Of a stretch of 7,244 nucleotides of DNA, positions 1-6,279 are shown one piece after another. The DNA lies in NCBI GenBank assembly GCA_011372845.1, contig DSAI01000063.1, positions 1 to 7,244 of the forward strand, given 5' to 3'. A program made the position numbers and the translations under genes. Origin of the DNA: Actinomycetota bacterium (lineage in GTDB: Bacteria; Actinomycetota; Coriobacteriia; Anaerosomatales; Anaerosomataceae). The notes below the pieces were generated by a model that worked only from the letters and a program-made list of their open reading frames with translations, searched no databases and was not told the DNA's origin. Positions within the stretch are counted from its first letter, which is position 1, and every line of letters begins with the position of its first letter.

Positions 1-14
1 AGGTCCCCGGTCAC
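1..14 (-). CDS. 5' end of a gene cut by the window edge; possible toxin partner of the RHH gene
   Basis: Only 14 nt are visible. They read GTG ACC GGG GAC CT, giving M-T-G-D-L (any CTN codon is Leu). The GTG overlaps the stop of the upstream RHH gene as GTGA. A full SD, GAGGAGG at 28-22, lies 7 nt before it, so this is very likely a real translated start. Position directly after a ribbon-helix-helix gene, with overlap, is the classic antitoxin-then-toxin layout of type II toxin-antitoxin operons, where the partner is usually a PIN-domain (VapC), MazF/PemK or RelE/ParE toxin. The Gly-Asp-Leu near the N-terminus recalls the Gly-Asp-Ile/Val opening of many MazF proteins, but five residues cannot decide a family. 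The start is well supported; the toxin role is inference. Confidence 0.65.
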
Positions 15-298
15 CGCGACGCCTCCTCATCGAGAGCGCCACGCGCCTCCCGCAGGATGTCGAGTGTGGAGCGGGCATCCTGAGGAACACGACCGCGCAG
101 CTCGTCGAGGATAGAGAGGGTGCGGTCGGCCGCCTCACGTCTGCGCACCGACTCCCGTGCCATCGCCCGATCGCTCACGTACAGCTCCGCAGCCTCCCTC
201 ACGACCTGGCTTCTGGAGACGCCCTCGGCCTCGGATATCTCGTCGATGGCCAGCACGAGACCCTCGGGCAAAGAGATGGTGATCTTGTCTACCGGCAT
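11..298 (-). CDS. Ribbon-helix-helix (CopG/MetJ-Arc type) DNA-binding protein, probable antitoxin
   Basis: A 95-residue protein. Residues 4-42 fit the ribbon-helix-helix fold: a beta strand KITISLP (5-11) that would pair in the dimer and contact DNA, helix A (about 12-25), a turn with GVSRSQ (26-31), and helix B ending near VVREAAELYV (32-41). Residues 43-95 are highly charged, rich in Arg, Glu and Asp, and predicted helical. In RHH antitoxins such a tail usually binds and neutralises the toxin. The ATG at 298 has the SD GGAAGG at 312-307 with an 8-nt spacer. Upstream is a near-consensus promoter overlapped by inverted repeats, which suggests autorepression. Its stop overlaps the GTG of a downstream gene that leaves the window. 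The RHH fold is confident; the antitoxin role is inferred from size, tail and layout. A stand-alone CopG-like regulator is the alternative. Confidence 0.88.
   Translation of the reverse strand: MPVDKITISLPEGLVLAIDEISEAEGVSRSQVVREAAELYVSDRAMARESVRRREAADRTLSILDELRGRVPQDARSTLDILREARGALDEEASR
22..28 (-). promoter_or_regulatory. Shine-Dalgarno site for the clipped downstream gene
   Basis: GAGGAGG reads on the minus strand at 28-22, inside the last codons of the RHH gene, and is followed by a 7-nt spacer (21-15) and GTG at 14-12. Match and spacing are close to ideal. It shows that the downstream gene has its own initiation signal in addition to start-stop overlap coupling. Confidence 0.7.
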
Positions 299-301
299 CG
301 G

Positions 302-335
302 TCATACCTTCCGTTCATACTGAACGGTATGATAC
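302..335. promoter_or_regulatory. Nested inverted repeats over the RHH promoter and SD; probable autoregulatory operator
   Basis: Three overlapping symmetric elements are visible: TCATACC (302-308) with GGTATGA (326-332); CCGTTCA (311-317) with TGAACGG (321-327) around a 3-nt centre; and the short palindrome GTATGATAC (327-335). CATAC also occurs directly at 303-307 and 316-320, 13 bp apart. The block covers the -10 (334-329), the likely transcription start and the SD (312-307). RHH dimers bind short repeated half-sites about one helical turn apart, so this fits cooperative binding by the adjacent gene product. The symmetry is seen directly; the identity of the binding protein is inferred. 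Confidence 0.6.
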
Positions 336-357
336 TCCCGCCGTCGCGCTGTGACAA
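329..357 (-). promoter_or_regulatory. Near-consensus housekeeping promoter of the RHH gene
   Basis: On the minus strand TTGTCA (357-352; 5 of 6 to TTGACA) is followed by a 17-nt spacer and TATCAT (334-329; 5 of 6 to TATAAT). The start of transcription should fall near 322, about 25 nt before the ATG at 298. It lies just past the stop of the FAH-family gene (370), so the RHH operon has its own promoter. Spacing and match are good for a GC-rich genome. No experimental support is available here. Confidence 0.65.
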
Positions 358-369
358 CAGGGTCGGTGA

Positions 370-1119
370 CTACACCACGCGGTTGACGAGGCTGCCGATC
401 CCGCCGACCTTGATCTCCACCACATCGCCGGCGCGCATCGGCCCCACCCCGGATGGGGTACCTGTGAGCACCACATCACCAGGCAGCAAGGTCATCACGT
501 GGCTCACGAAGCTCACGAGCTCGTAGGGGTCGAAGATCATGTCCGAGGTGGAGGTCGACTGGCGAAGCTCCCCGTTCACGTAGCTCTCGAGCGTGGTGTC
601 GCACGGGTCGATGTCGGTCTCCACCCAGGGGCCGAGCGGGCAGAACGAGTCGAAGCCCTTGGCGCGGGTCCACTGACCGTCCTTACGTTGGTGGGCCCTG
701 CTGGTCACGTCGTTGGCGCACGTGCAGCCGAGCACGCACGTCCGCGCCTGTTCGGGCGTCACGTTGTGCGTACGGCGACCTATCACGAGCGCCAACTCGG
801 CCTCGTAGTCCACGGTCTCCACGCCCTCGGGGATGCGTATCTCGGCTCCGTGCCCCGTGACGGAGGTCGGCGGCTTGAGGAAGATCACCGGTTCGTCGAG
901 AAGGTCGTGCCCCATCTCGGTCGCGTGGGCACGGTAGTTGAGACCCGCGCACACGATCTTCGTGGGCACGGTGGGAGCAAGCAGCTGGGCGTGCGGGAGC
1001 GGTACGATGCCCTCCGGCTCCCAGGCGGAGAACGGCTCGTCGGAGATGAGCGTCACCGTGCTCACGTCGGCAAGACCGTATCGGACGTCCTGCTCGTGGA
1101 ACAACCGAACGACGCGCAT
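370..1119 (-). CDS. Fumarylacetoacetate hydrolase (FAH) family enzyme
   Basis: A 249-residue soluble enzyme of the FAH/FAHD1 fold, which hydrolyses, decarboxylates or tautomerises 2-oxo acids such as acylpyruvates or oxaloacetate, often in aromatic or sugar-acid breakdown. Family landmarks: CAGLNYRAHATEMG (57-70), whose H65 and E68 match the FAHD1 His/Glu dyad; VDYEAEL (103-109) with metal ligands E106 and E108; NDVTSR (136-141) with ligand D137; AKGFD (153-157) with K154; PGDVVLTGTPSGVG (213-226). Length is normal for the short, single-domain group. I chose the ATG at 1119 because MRVVRL matches the usual family N-terminus. A GTG two codons earlier (1125) sits 6 nt from AGGA (1135-1132) and is a real alternative. 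Oddity: relatives usually have Asp after the Arg of NDVTxR, but here it is Ala142. The exact substrate cannot be read from sequence. It lies 116 bp after the MFS gene. Confidence 0.88.
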   Translation of the reverse strand: MRVVRLFHEQDVRYGLADVSTVTLISDEPFSAWEPEGIVPLPHAQLLAPTVPTKIVCAGLNYRAHATEMGHDLLDEPVIFLKPPTSVTGHGAEIRIPEGVETVDYEAELALVIGRRTHNVTPEQARTCVLGCTCANDVTSRAHQRKDGQWTRAKGFDSFCPLGPWVETDIDPCDTTLESYVNGELRQSTSTSDMIFDPYELVSFVSHVMTLLPGDVVLTGTPSGVGPMRAGDVVEIKVGGIGSLVNRVV

Positions 1120-1151
1120 ACGCACCCCGTTTCCTCGCAAGTCCGCCGTGC

Positions 1152-1174
1152 GGGGTGATCGCCGGAGATCCCCC
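1152..1174. repeat. GATC-centred imperfect inverted repeat between the MFS and FAH genes
   Basis: On the plus strand GGGG (1152-1155), one unpaired T, GATC (1157-1160), a 6-nt loop, GATC (1167-1170) and CCCC (1171-1174) form an 8-bp stem with one bulge. It ends about 32 nt before the ATG of the FAH gene. A smaller stem, CCGC/GCGG at 1143-1153, overlaps and would exclude it. No T-run follows in the transcribed direction, so it is not a standard intrinsic terminator. It could be a weak terminator for the MFS gene, a leader structure or an operator. Nothing else stands out in the 116-bp gap (1120-1235), and I found no convincing promoter there. Confidence 0.35.
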
Positions 1175-1235
1175 TTACCCTGTGTCGTTTTTCCACATGC
1201 CCACCTGCGATTCCTGCTCGCGCGGGCCAACGACT

Positions 1236-2462
1236 TCAGGCAGATTCAGGGACGGCCTCGGACGCGGGCAGTGCCGCGCGGCCACGGTCGATCGAGCCGG
1301 CCGTGCGGATGCTGCCGAGCGCGGCAAGCGCCACCAGCACGCCTCCCGCGATCAGCGTCTCCTGTATGCCAAGCGTCACAGCCAGCGTGGGCACGAAGGC
1401 CAGCGGCAGCAACTCGCCTGCGGTGCGGTGCCATTGCAGCGTGCCCACCACACGACCCACATACTCGTGCGGCGAGTCGAGATGCACCAGCGTGCGCAGC
1501 AAGGGCTCGGTGGCGCCTATGAACAGTCCCCAGGCGAACGCGCCGGGCGCGATCCAGAACAGGTCGGCCGATCCCACGTAGAGCATCGAGCCGAGCCCGG
1601 ACAGCACGGAGAAGAAAGCCAGCCCCCGGGCCGACACGACCTTCACCGGCAGACGCGGCAGAAGCGCCGCACCGCACACGAGCCCCAGGCCGAAAACCGT
1701 GTTCATGTAGCCGAGCCACTCCACCCCCACGCCTACCACGTCGCGGTAGAACAGCGACTCCAGCGCCTGGAACGCGCCGAAGCCGAACCACACCGCGGTG
1801 CCGAGCAGGATGAAGTAGCGGAGCGAGCGGGTGGTGTAGGCAAGCCGAACGCCGTCGGTGAACTCGCGCCATGCGTTGCCCGAGACATGCTCGCGCGGCG
1901 TCTCATCGATGCGCGTCATCCATGCGGAGACGGCAGCGAAGACGGCGGCGACCGCCATCACCCAGAACACCGAGTGGATGCCGAACCACGTCTCGATGAG
2001 GGCTCCCACCGTAGGGCCGAGCACGAACCCCACGGAGCTGCCGCCCTCGATGTAGGCGTTGGCGCGCTCCAGCTCCTCGCGCCCCTCGGTGATGTAGGGC
2101 GCGAACGACGCGCCAGCGGTCCACGTGGGGATGCCGAAGAGCGAGAAGATCGCCGAGCCCACCACGAAGAGCGGCAGCGTGGGAGCGACCATCATCCACA
2201 GGACCGGCGGGATGGAGCCGATCTCGGCCCAGATCATGACCTTCCGCGGCCCGAAACGGTCGATCAGCACACCTGCGGTGAACGACCCCACGATAGCGGC
2301 GAGCCCGTTGATGAGCGACATGATGGCGAGCTGCTTGGGGGACGTGTCGAACACGTACGCGGCCACGCCCATCGTGCCGATGAACCACACCGCGGTGCCA
2401 CCGAGACGGGATATGAATCGCGCCGCCACGACGAACGCGAGATTACGGTTGGAGCGAAGCAC
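1236..2462 (-). CDS. Major facilitator superfamily (MFS) transporter, probable exporter
   Basis: A 408-residue inner-membrane protein, the usual length for a 12-helix MFS carrier. Hydrophobic segments lie roughly at 8-38, 43-67, 75-93, 95-118, 140-158, 164-182, 214-236, 247-268, 278-296, 300-322, 350-366 and 368-388, with a hydrophilic middle loop (183-213) and a polar tail (389-408). MFS motif A is clear between helices 2 and 3: GVLIDRFGPRK (64-74). RANAYIEG (133-140) followed by GFVLGP (145-150), and VGRVVGT (335-341), are typical of the EntS/MFS_3-like exporters. The start is GTG at 2462, supported by SD GAAGG (2474-2470) with a 7-nt spacer. The substrate is unknown. Its neighbours, cimA upstream and an FAH enzyme downstream, suggest a metabolite efflux role only loosely. 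The family call is confident; export direction is inferred. Confidence 0.88.
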   Translation of the reverse strand: MLRSNRNLAFVVAARFISRLGGTAVWFIGTMGVAAYVFDTSPKQLAIMSLINGLAAIVGSFTAGVLIDRFGPRKVMIWAEIGSIPPVLWMMVAPTLPLFVVGSAIFSLFGIPTWTAGASFAPYITEGREELERANAYIEGGSSVGFVLGPTVGALIETWFGIHSVFWVMAVAAVFAAVSAWMTRIDETPREHVSGNAWREFTDGVRLAYTTRSLRYFILLGTAVWFGFGAFQALESLFYRDVVGVGVEWLGYMNTVFGLGLVCGAALLPRLPVKVVSARGLAFFSVLSGLGSMLYVGSADLFWIAPGAFAWGLFIGATEPLLRTLVHLDSPHEYVGRVVGTLQWHRTAGELLPLAFVPTLAVTLGIQETLIAGGVLVALAALGSIRTAGSIDRGRAALPASEAVPESA

Positions 2463-2596
2463 AGGCAGTCCTTCACAGCGTTGCCCCGCGGTTGCGGAGG
2501 CGCGTGGATATACGAAAGCCGTTCGGGAGTATACGCCTACGGGCCCCGAAGGGCATCAGGCGTCAGCGAGACGTCACGCTGCGCGGCATCGAGCGG
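2463..2596 (-). other. 134-bp intergenic region between cimA and the MFS gene, with hairpin and -10-like hexamer
   Basis: Between the cimA stop and the MFS start, ACGCCT (2533-2538) pairs with AGGCGT (2558-2563). Inside is a second short stem, GCCC (2543-2546) with GGGC (2551-2554), around a CGAA loop. No T-run follows on the minus strand, so termination of cimA by this hairpin is uncertain. TATACT (minus strand, 2533-2528; 5 of 6 to TATAAT) abuts it and could be a -10 for the MFS gene, but I see no matching -35 at 16-19 nt. The MFS SD lies at 2474-2470. Confidence 0.35.
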
Positions 2597-4168
2597 CTAC
2601 TCCGTGCGGATGCGCGGGTGGGCCAGGCCGAACTCGATCGAGTCGACGAGCGCCTCCCACGACGCCTCGATGATGTTCTCCGAGACGCCCACGGTGCCCC
2701 ACGTCTTCTCGCCGTCGCTCGACTCGATGAGCACACGCGTCACCGCACCCGTGCCCTTCTTCTCATCAAGCACGCGCACCTTGAAGTCCGTGAGCTCGAT
2801 CGCGTCGAGCGCCGGGTAGAACCGGCCGATCGCCCGTCGCAAGGCTCCGTCGAGGGCGTTCACAGGACCGTTGCCCTCGGCCGTGGCGATGAACCGTTCG
2901 TCCCCCACGTGGATCTTGATGGTGGCCTCGGTCATCACCCTGCCGTCCTCACGCTTCTCCATGATGCAGCGGAAGCTCTCCAGGAGGAAGAACGGCTCGT
3001 AGGTGCCCAGCTCCTTCTTGAGCAGCACCTCGAGCGTGGCGTCGGCGGCCTCGAACATGTACCCGCGGTGCTCCAGCTCCTTGATGCCATCGAGCACACG
3101 GGTGGCGGTCGTCTGATCGCCGGTGAGGTCGATGCCGAGTTCGAGGGCCTTCATCGTGAGCGACGCCCGGCCGGCGAGCTCGCTCACCACCACACGCGCG
3201 AGGTTCCCCACTGCGGACGGGTCGATATGCTCGTACGCTTCGGGCAGCCGGGCTGCGGCGCTCGCGTGCACGCCGCCCTTGTGGGCGAACGCGCTCGCGC
3301 CCACGTACGGCTGGTGGGGGTTGGGCGTGACGTTGGCGGTCTCGGCGACGAAGTGCGAGACCTCGGTGAGCAGCATCAGCTGCTCGCGCGTGATGCAGGT
3401 GTCGTCCATCTTGAGCACGAGCGCAGGGATGATCGCGAAGAGGTCGGCGTTGCCCGCACGTTCGCCATAGCCATTGGCGGTGCCCTGCACGTGCGTGCAG
3501 CCCGCATCGACCGCCACAAGAGAGTTGGCTACCGCACATGCGGCGTCGTTGTGAGCGTGGATACCGAGCGTGACGCCGGGAAGCGCCTCGGCCACCTCGC
3601 GCACCACCCGGGCAACGACATGCGGGAGGGTGCCGCCGTTCGTGTCGCAGAGCACCACTCCGCTGGCGCCCGCCTCTGCGGCGGCCCGGCAGACCTCGAT
3701 CGCGTACGCGGGATCCGCAGCGTAGCCGTCGAAGAAGTGCTCGGCATCGAAGAAGACCGCGCGGCCGGCTCCCACGAGGAACGCCACGCTGTCGCGCACC
3801 ATGCGGACGTTCTCCTCCAGCGTGGCATGCAGGGTCTCGGTGACATGGAGGCCCCGTGCCTTGCCGAAGATGCACAGCGCCTCGCAGCCCGTGTCGAGCA
3901 GGGCGCGGAGTCCGCCGTCCGTCTCGGCCGCCCCGTTCTTGCGGCAGGTGGCGCCGAACGCGGTGATCACGGCGTTCTCGAGTGCCAGACCGCGGGCCCG
4001 CTCGAAGAACTCGAGGTCCTTGGGATTCGAGCCGGGGAACCCGCCCTCGATGTAGTGCACGCCAAGGGCGTCAAGCCGCTGCGCGATGCGCAGCTTGTCG
4101 TCCACCGAGAGCGACATGCCCTCACGCTGGGTGCCGTCGCGGAGCGTGGTGTCGTAGAGGGTGACCAT
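2597..4168 (-). CDS. cimA: (R)-citramalate synthase
   Basis: A 523-residue cytosolic enzyme that condenses pyruvate with acetyl-CoA to (R)-citramalate, the first step of the threonine-independent route to 2-oxobutyrate and isoleucine. Residues 1-270 form the HMGL-like TIM barrel. LYDTTLRDGTQREG (4-17) supplies the catalytic Arg10 and metal ligand Asp11; EGGFPGSNPKD (41-51) is typical of the citramalate synthase group rather than LeuA; HAHND (204-208) gives the His-x-His metal ligands; GYGERAGN (233-240) and HKGGVHA (296-302) follow. Residues about 385-515 are the LeuA-type regulatory dimer domain, with EGNGPVNALD (431-440), the likely site of isoleucine feedback. The frame runs on to an ATG at 4216, but that ATG has no SD. 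I prefer the ATG at 4168, 10 nt after GGGGAAGGA (4187-4179), which begins at the conserved N-terminus. With ilvE nearby, the pathway role is consistent. Confidence 0.92.
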   Translation of the reverse strand: MVTLYDTTLRDGTQREGMSLSVDDKLRIAQRLDALGVHYIEGGFPGSNPKDLEFFERARGLALENAVITAFGATCRKNGAAETDGGLRALLDTGCEALCIFGKARGLHVTETLHATLEENVRMVRDSVAFLVGAGRAVFFDAEHFFDGYAADPAYAIEVCRAAAEAGASGVVLCDTNGGTLPHVVARVVREVAEALPGVTLGIHAHNDAACAVANSLVAVDAGCTHVQGTANGYGERAGNADLFAIIPALVLKMDDTCITREQLMLLTEVSHFVAETANVTPNPHQPYVGASAFAHKGGVHASAAARLPEAYEHIDPSAVGNLARVVVSELAGRASLTMKALELGIDLTGDQTTATRVLDGIKELEHRGYMFEAADATLEVLLKKELGTYEPFFLLESFRCIMEKREDGRVMTEATIKIHVGDERFIATAEGNGPVNALDGALRRAIGRFYPALDAIELTDFKVRVLDEKKGTGAVTRVLIESSDGEKTWGTVGVSENIIEASWEALVDSIEFGLAHPRIRTE

Positions 4169-4214
4169 CCGGGCGCCGTCCTTCCCCTGCTCGCCCTGAG
4201 CGTTTTGAAGCCCC

Positions 4215-4220
4215 ATTGTA
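4215..4220 (-). promoter_or_regulatory. -10-like hexamer, candidate cimA promoter
   Basis: TACAAT (minus strand, 4220-4215; 5 of 6 to TATAAT) would start transcription near 4208, giving a leader of about 40 nt before the preferred cimA ATG at 4168. It overlaps the alternative upstream ATG (4216), which would then not be in the mRNA. No good -35 is seen at 16-18 nt upstream, so confidence is low. A small stem, GCTC/GAGC (4189-4201), lies in the leader next to the SD. Confidence 0.35.
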
Positions 4221-4246
4221 GCGAACAGGGCCGACGAGCGGTGGCT

Positions 4247-4258
4247 ATCGGCGCCGAT
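4247..4258. repeat. Perfect 12-bp palindrome ATCGGCGCCGAT between the PBP gene and cimA
   Basis: ATCGGCGCCGAT at 4247-4258 is its own reverse complement. It starts 14 nt after the PBP stop and lies about 80 nt before the cimA ATG and 27 nt before the TACAAT hexamer. It could be a two-fold operator for a dimeric regulator of cimA. As RNA it folds only into a short stem without a T-run, so it is a poor terminator. Confidence 0.4.
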
Positions 4259-4272
4259 GCGCGATACGTGCG

Positions 4273-6270
4273 TCAGTGCTCGAGGGTGCAGACCTCATCG
4301 GATATCGCTCCCGCCGGGAATGCGAGCTCCATGGTATCGGGGCAGGTGGGGCCGGCGATCTTGAACGACTGGCTGCAGATCGTGTAGGTGACCCACCCCT
4401 CGCGGTCGGATGCCGCACCGGCATCAGTCGGCCGCGCAGGGCCGGCCGCTGCATCGGCGCAGGCGACCTGCATGTACTCCTTCCACACCTGAGCGGGAAA
4501 GCTGCCACCCGTGACACGTATCCCGTATACGTCCTCCATCGGGACCTGGGCCTGCGGGTAGCCCACCCATACGGCAGTGCTCAGGTCGCCCGAGTAGCCC
4601 ACCAGCCAGGCATCGCTCCACGACTGCGACGTACCGGTCTTGACCGCACCCCACCGTCCGATGTTGGCGGTGCTGCCGGTGCCGCGCGTATACACCTGGT
4701 TGAGCGCGCTGGCGAGGGTCGTGGCAACGTCCTCGGAAACGGCGCGGCTCCCCGTGCGCTCGGGCGCGTACACGAGCTCGCCCTCGCTGTCGGTGACCTT
4801 GCTGATGCCCGATGGCGCAACGGCGATGCCCCCGCTGGCGATCGTCCCGAACGCGGAGGCCATCTCCAAGGGCGACACGCCCTGGGAGAGACCGCCGAGC
4901 GCGATCGCCGGGTCGGAGTTGACCTCTGAAGTGATGCCCATACGGTGCGCCACGTCCACGACCTTGTCTGCGCCCACCGCCATGATCAGCCGCGCATAGA
5001 CCGTGTTGATCGACCATGTGGTGGCCATCTCAAGCGTGTACGTGCCGCTGGTGATCGCGTTCTCGTAGTTCTCCACGTGCCACACACCGTCTTTCACCGG
5101 GGTGGAGAACGGGGTGGCCTCCCAGGTGGAGTCGAGCGTGTAGCCCTCCTCGAGCGCGGCCGCAAGCACGAACGGCTTGAACGCGGAGCCCGTCTGCCGC
5201 CGGCCCTGGGTGGCGAGATCGAACTGCTCCGCGGAGAAGTCGCGACCGCCCACCACGGCCACCACCGACCCATCGCGCCACCGCACCGAGGCTACCGCCA
5301 CCTCCGGGTCGGTCTCGGCCGGGAGCACCGCCCGGGCCGCAGCCTCTGCTGCGCGCTGCGCCTCGGGATCGAGTGTGGTGTGGATACGCAGCCCGCCGCG
5401 GTACAGCCGCTCGGAACCGAGGACCTCAAGCAGGTCGCGGCGCACGTACTCCACGAAGTACGGCGCGAACTGCGGCTGCGCCATAGCGGCCTCGTCCCTC
5501 AGGCCGAGCGGCTCGGCTGTGGCGTCGGCCGCCTCTCCGGCCGTGATGTACCCCTGGTCGCGCATCTCACGCAACACCAGGTTCCGCCTCTCGAGCGCGC
5601 TGGACGGGTTGGTGAAAGGGTCGTAGCGCGTTGGTGACTGGATGCATCCCGCGATGAGCGCCGACTGCGCGAGCGTGAGATCGCGTGCGTCGGAGCCGAA
5701 GAAGCGCTGTGCGGCGCTCTCCGCACCGTACGCGCCGTGTCCGAAGTACACCATGTTGAGGTAGACGCCGAGCACGTCGTCCTTGTCGGCCTGGCTCTCG
5801 AGCTGCAGCGCGAGAAGCGCCTCCTCGATCTTGCGCCTGACGGTGCGCTCGCCGTCGGTGAACAGGAGCTTCACCGTCTGCTGGGTGATGGTGGAGCCCC
5901 CTTGCCGGACCTCACCGGCGGCGGTGTTCACCGATAGCGCACGGGCGATCGCCTGCATGTCCACACCCGAATGCTCGTAGAACCGGCGGTCCTCGATGGC
6001 CACGACGGCATCCTTGAGCGTCTGCGGGAGCGAGTCGCCGGGCACCACCGTGCGGTCCTCGGCGTCGTGCCATTCGGCCAGCACGCTGCCGTCGGCGGCG
6101 TACACGATCGACGTCTGCGCCAACTGGATCGCATCGGGATTGGCGGCAAGATCCGGTAGCCTCGTGGACAGGTGCCAGAGATAGCCCGCGAAGGCAAGCA
6201 GCAGCACCAGGACGACCGCAAGGACGCCTGACGCCCAGCCGAGTATCCTGACGAGCCCTGGCTTCCCCAC
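4273..6270 (-). CDS. Class A penicillin-binding protein (bifunctional transglycosylase/transpeptidase)
   Basis: A 665-residue protein that polymerises glycan strands from lipid II and crosslinks their peptides outside the membrane. It has an N-in signal anchor (about 13-34, after K3 and R8). The GT51 domain shows EDRRFYEHSGVD (93-104; catalytic E93), GGSTITQQTVKLLF (124-137), RRKIEEALLALQLE (145-158) and YLNMVYFGHGAYG (170-182). The transpeptidase shows all three active-site motifs: SAFK (362-365; nucleophile S362), SIN (420-422) and KTGTS (544-548). The tail (600-665) carries four Cys (604, 632, 643, 662) in a pattern seen in Gram-positive class A PBPs, possibly disulfide-forming. The start is GTG at 6270, the first possible start after the ilvE stop and in the same frame, 9 nt later and without a clear SD. 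That suggests translational coupling to ilvE. Class is certain; a paralogue number (PBP1a, PonA) is not assigned. Confidence 0.94.
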   Translation of the reverse strand: MGKPGLVRILGWASGVLAVVLVLLLAFAGYLWHLSTRLPDLAANPDAIQLAQTSIVYAADGSVLAEWHDAEDRTVVPGDSLPQTLKDAVVAIEDRRFYEHSGVDMQAIARALSVNTAAGEVRQGGSTITQQTVKLLFTDGERTVRRKIEEALLALQLESQADKDDVLGVYLNMVYFGHGAYGAESAAQRFFGSDARDLTLAQSALIAGCIQSPTRYDPFTNPSSALERRNLVLREMRDQGYITAGEAADATAEPLGLRDEAAMAQPQFAPYFVEYVRRDLLEVLGSERLYRGGLRIHTTLDPEAQRAAEAAARAVLPAETDPEVAVASVRWRDGSVVAVVGGRDFSAEQFDLATQGRRQTGSAFKPFVLAAALEEGYTLDSTWEATPFSTPVKDGVWHVENYENAITSGTYTLEMATTWSINTVYARLIMAVGADKVVDVAHRMGITSEVNSDPAIALGGLSQGVSPLEMASAFGTIASGGIAVAPSGISKVTDSEGELVYAPERTGSRAVSEDVATTLASALNQVYTRGTGSTANIGRWGAVKTGTSQSWSDAWLVGYSGDLSTAVWVGYPQAQVPMEDVYGIRVTGGSFPAQVWKEYMQVACADAAAGPARPTDAGAASDREGWVTYTICSQSFKIAGPTCPDTMELAFPAGAISDEVCTLEH

Positions 6271-6279
6271 GGCGGCCGT

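Noticed and set aside
1152..1192. Plus-strand intrinsic terminator (stem 1152-1174 then TTTTT at 1188-1192)
   Set aside because: The T-run is 13 nt past the stem, and no plus-strand gene exists for it to terminate.
1120..1230. A 37-residue N-terminal extension of the FAH-family protein
   Set aside because: The extension is Arg-rich and unlike the family, would cross the intergenic inverted repeat, and overlaps the 3' end region of the MFS gene spacer. The ATG at 1119 starts at the conserved N-terminus.
1155..2819. A 554-codon open frame on the plus strand, opposite the MFS gene and the end of cimA
   Set aside because: Its translation is rich in Arg, His, Glu and Gly without domain signal. 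It is the antisense shadow of GC-rich coding sequence, while the minus strand holds a clear MFS protein.
2949..3875. A 308-codon frame on the minus strand inside cimA
   Set aside because: It is an Arg/Gly-rich out-of-frame reading of cimA with no SD or recognisable domain.
4169..4216. A 16-residue N-terminal extension of CimA from the ATG at 4216
   Set aside because: No SD precedes that ATG, the residues are not conserved-looking, and the ATG at 4168 has a GGGGAAGGA site and begins at the catalytic N-terminus.
2492..4387. A 631-codon open frame on the plus strand, opposite cimA
   Set aside because: It spans two intergenic gaps and the ends of cimA and the PBP gene, and its His/Arg-rich translation matches no fold. 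The minus strand encodes an intact citramalate synthase with all motifs.
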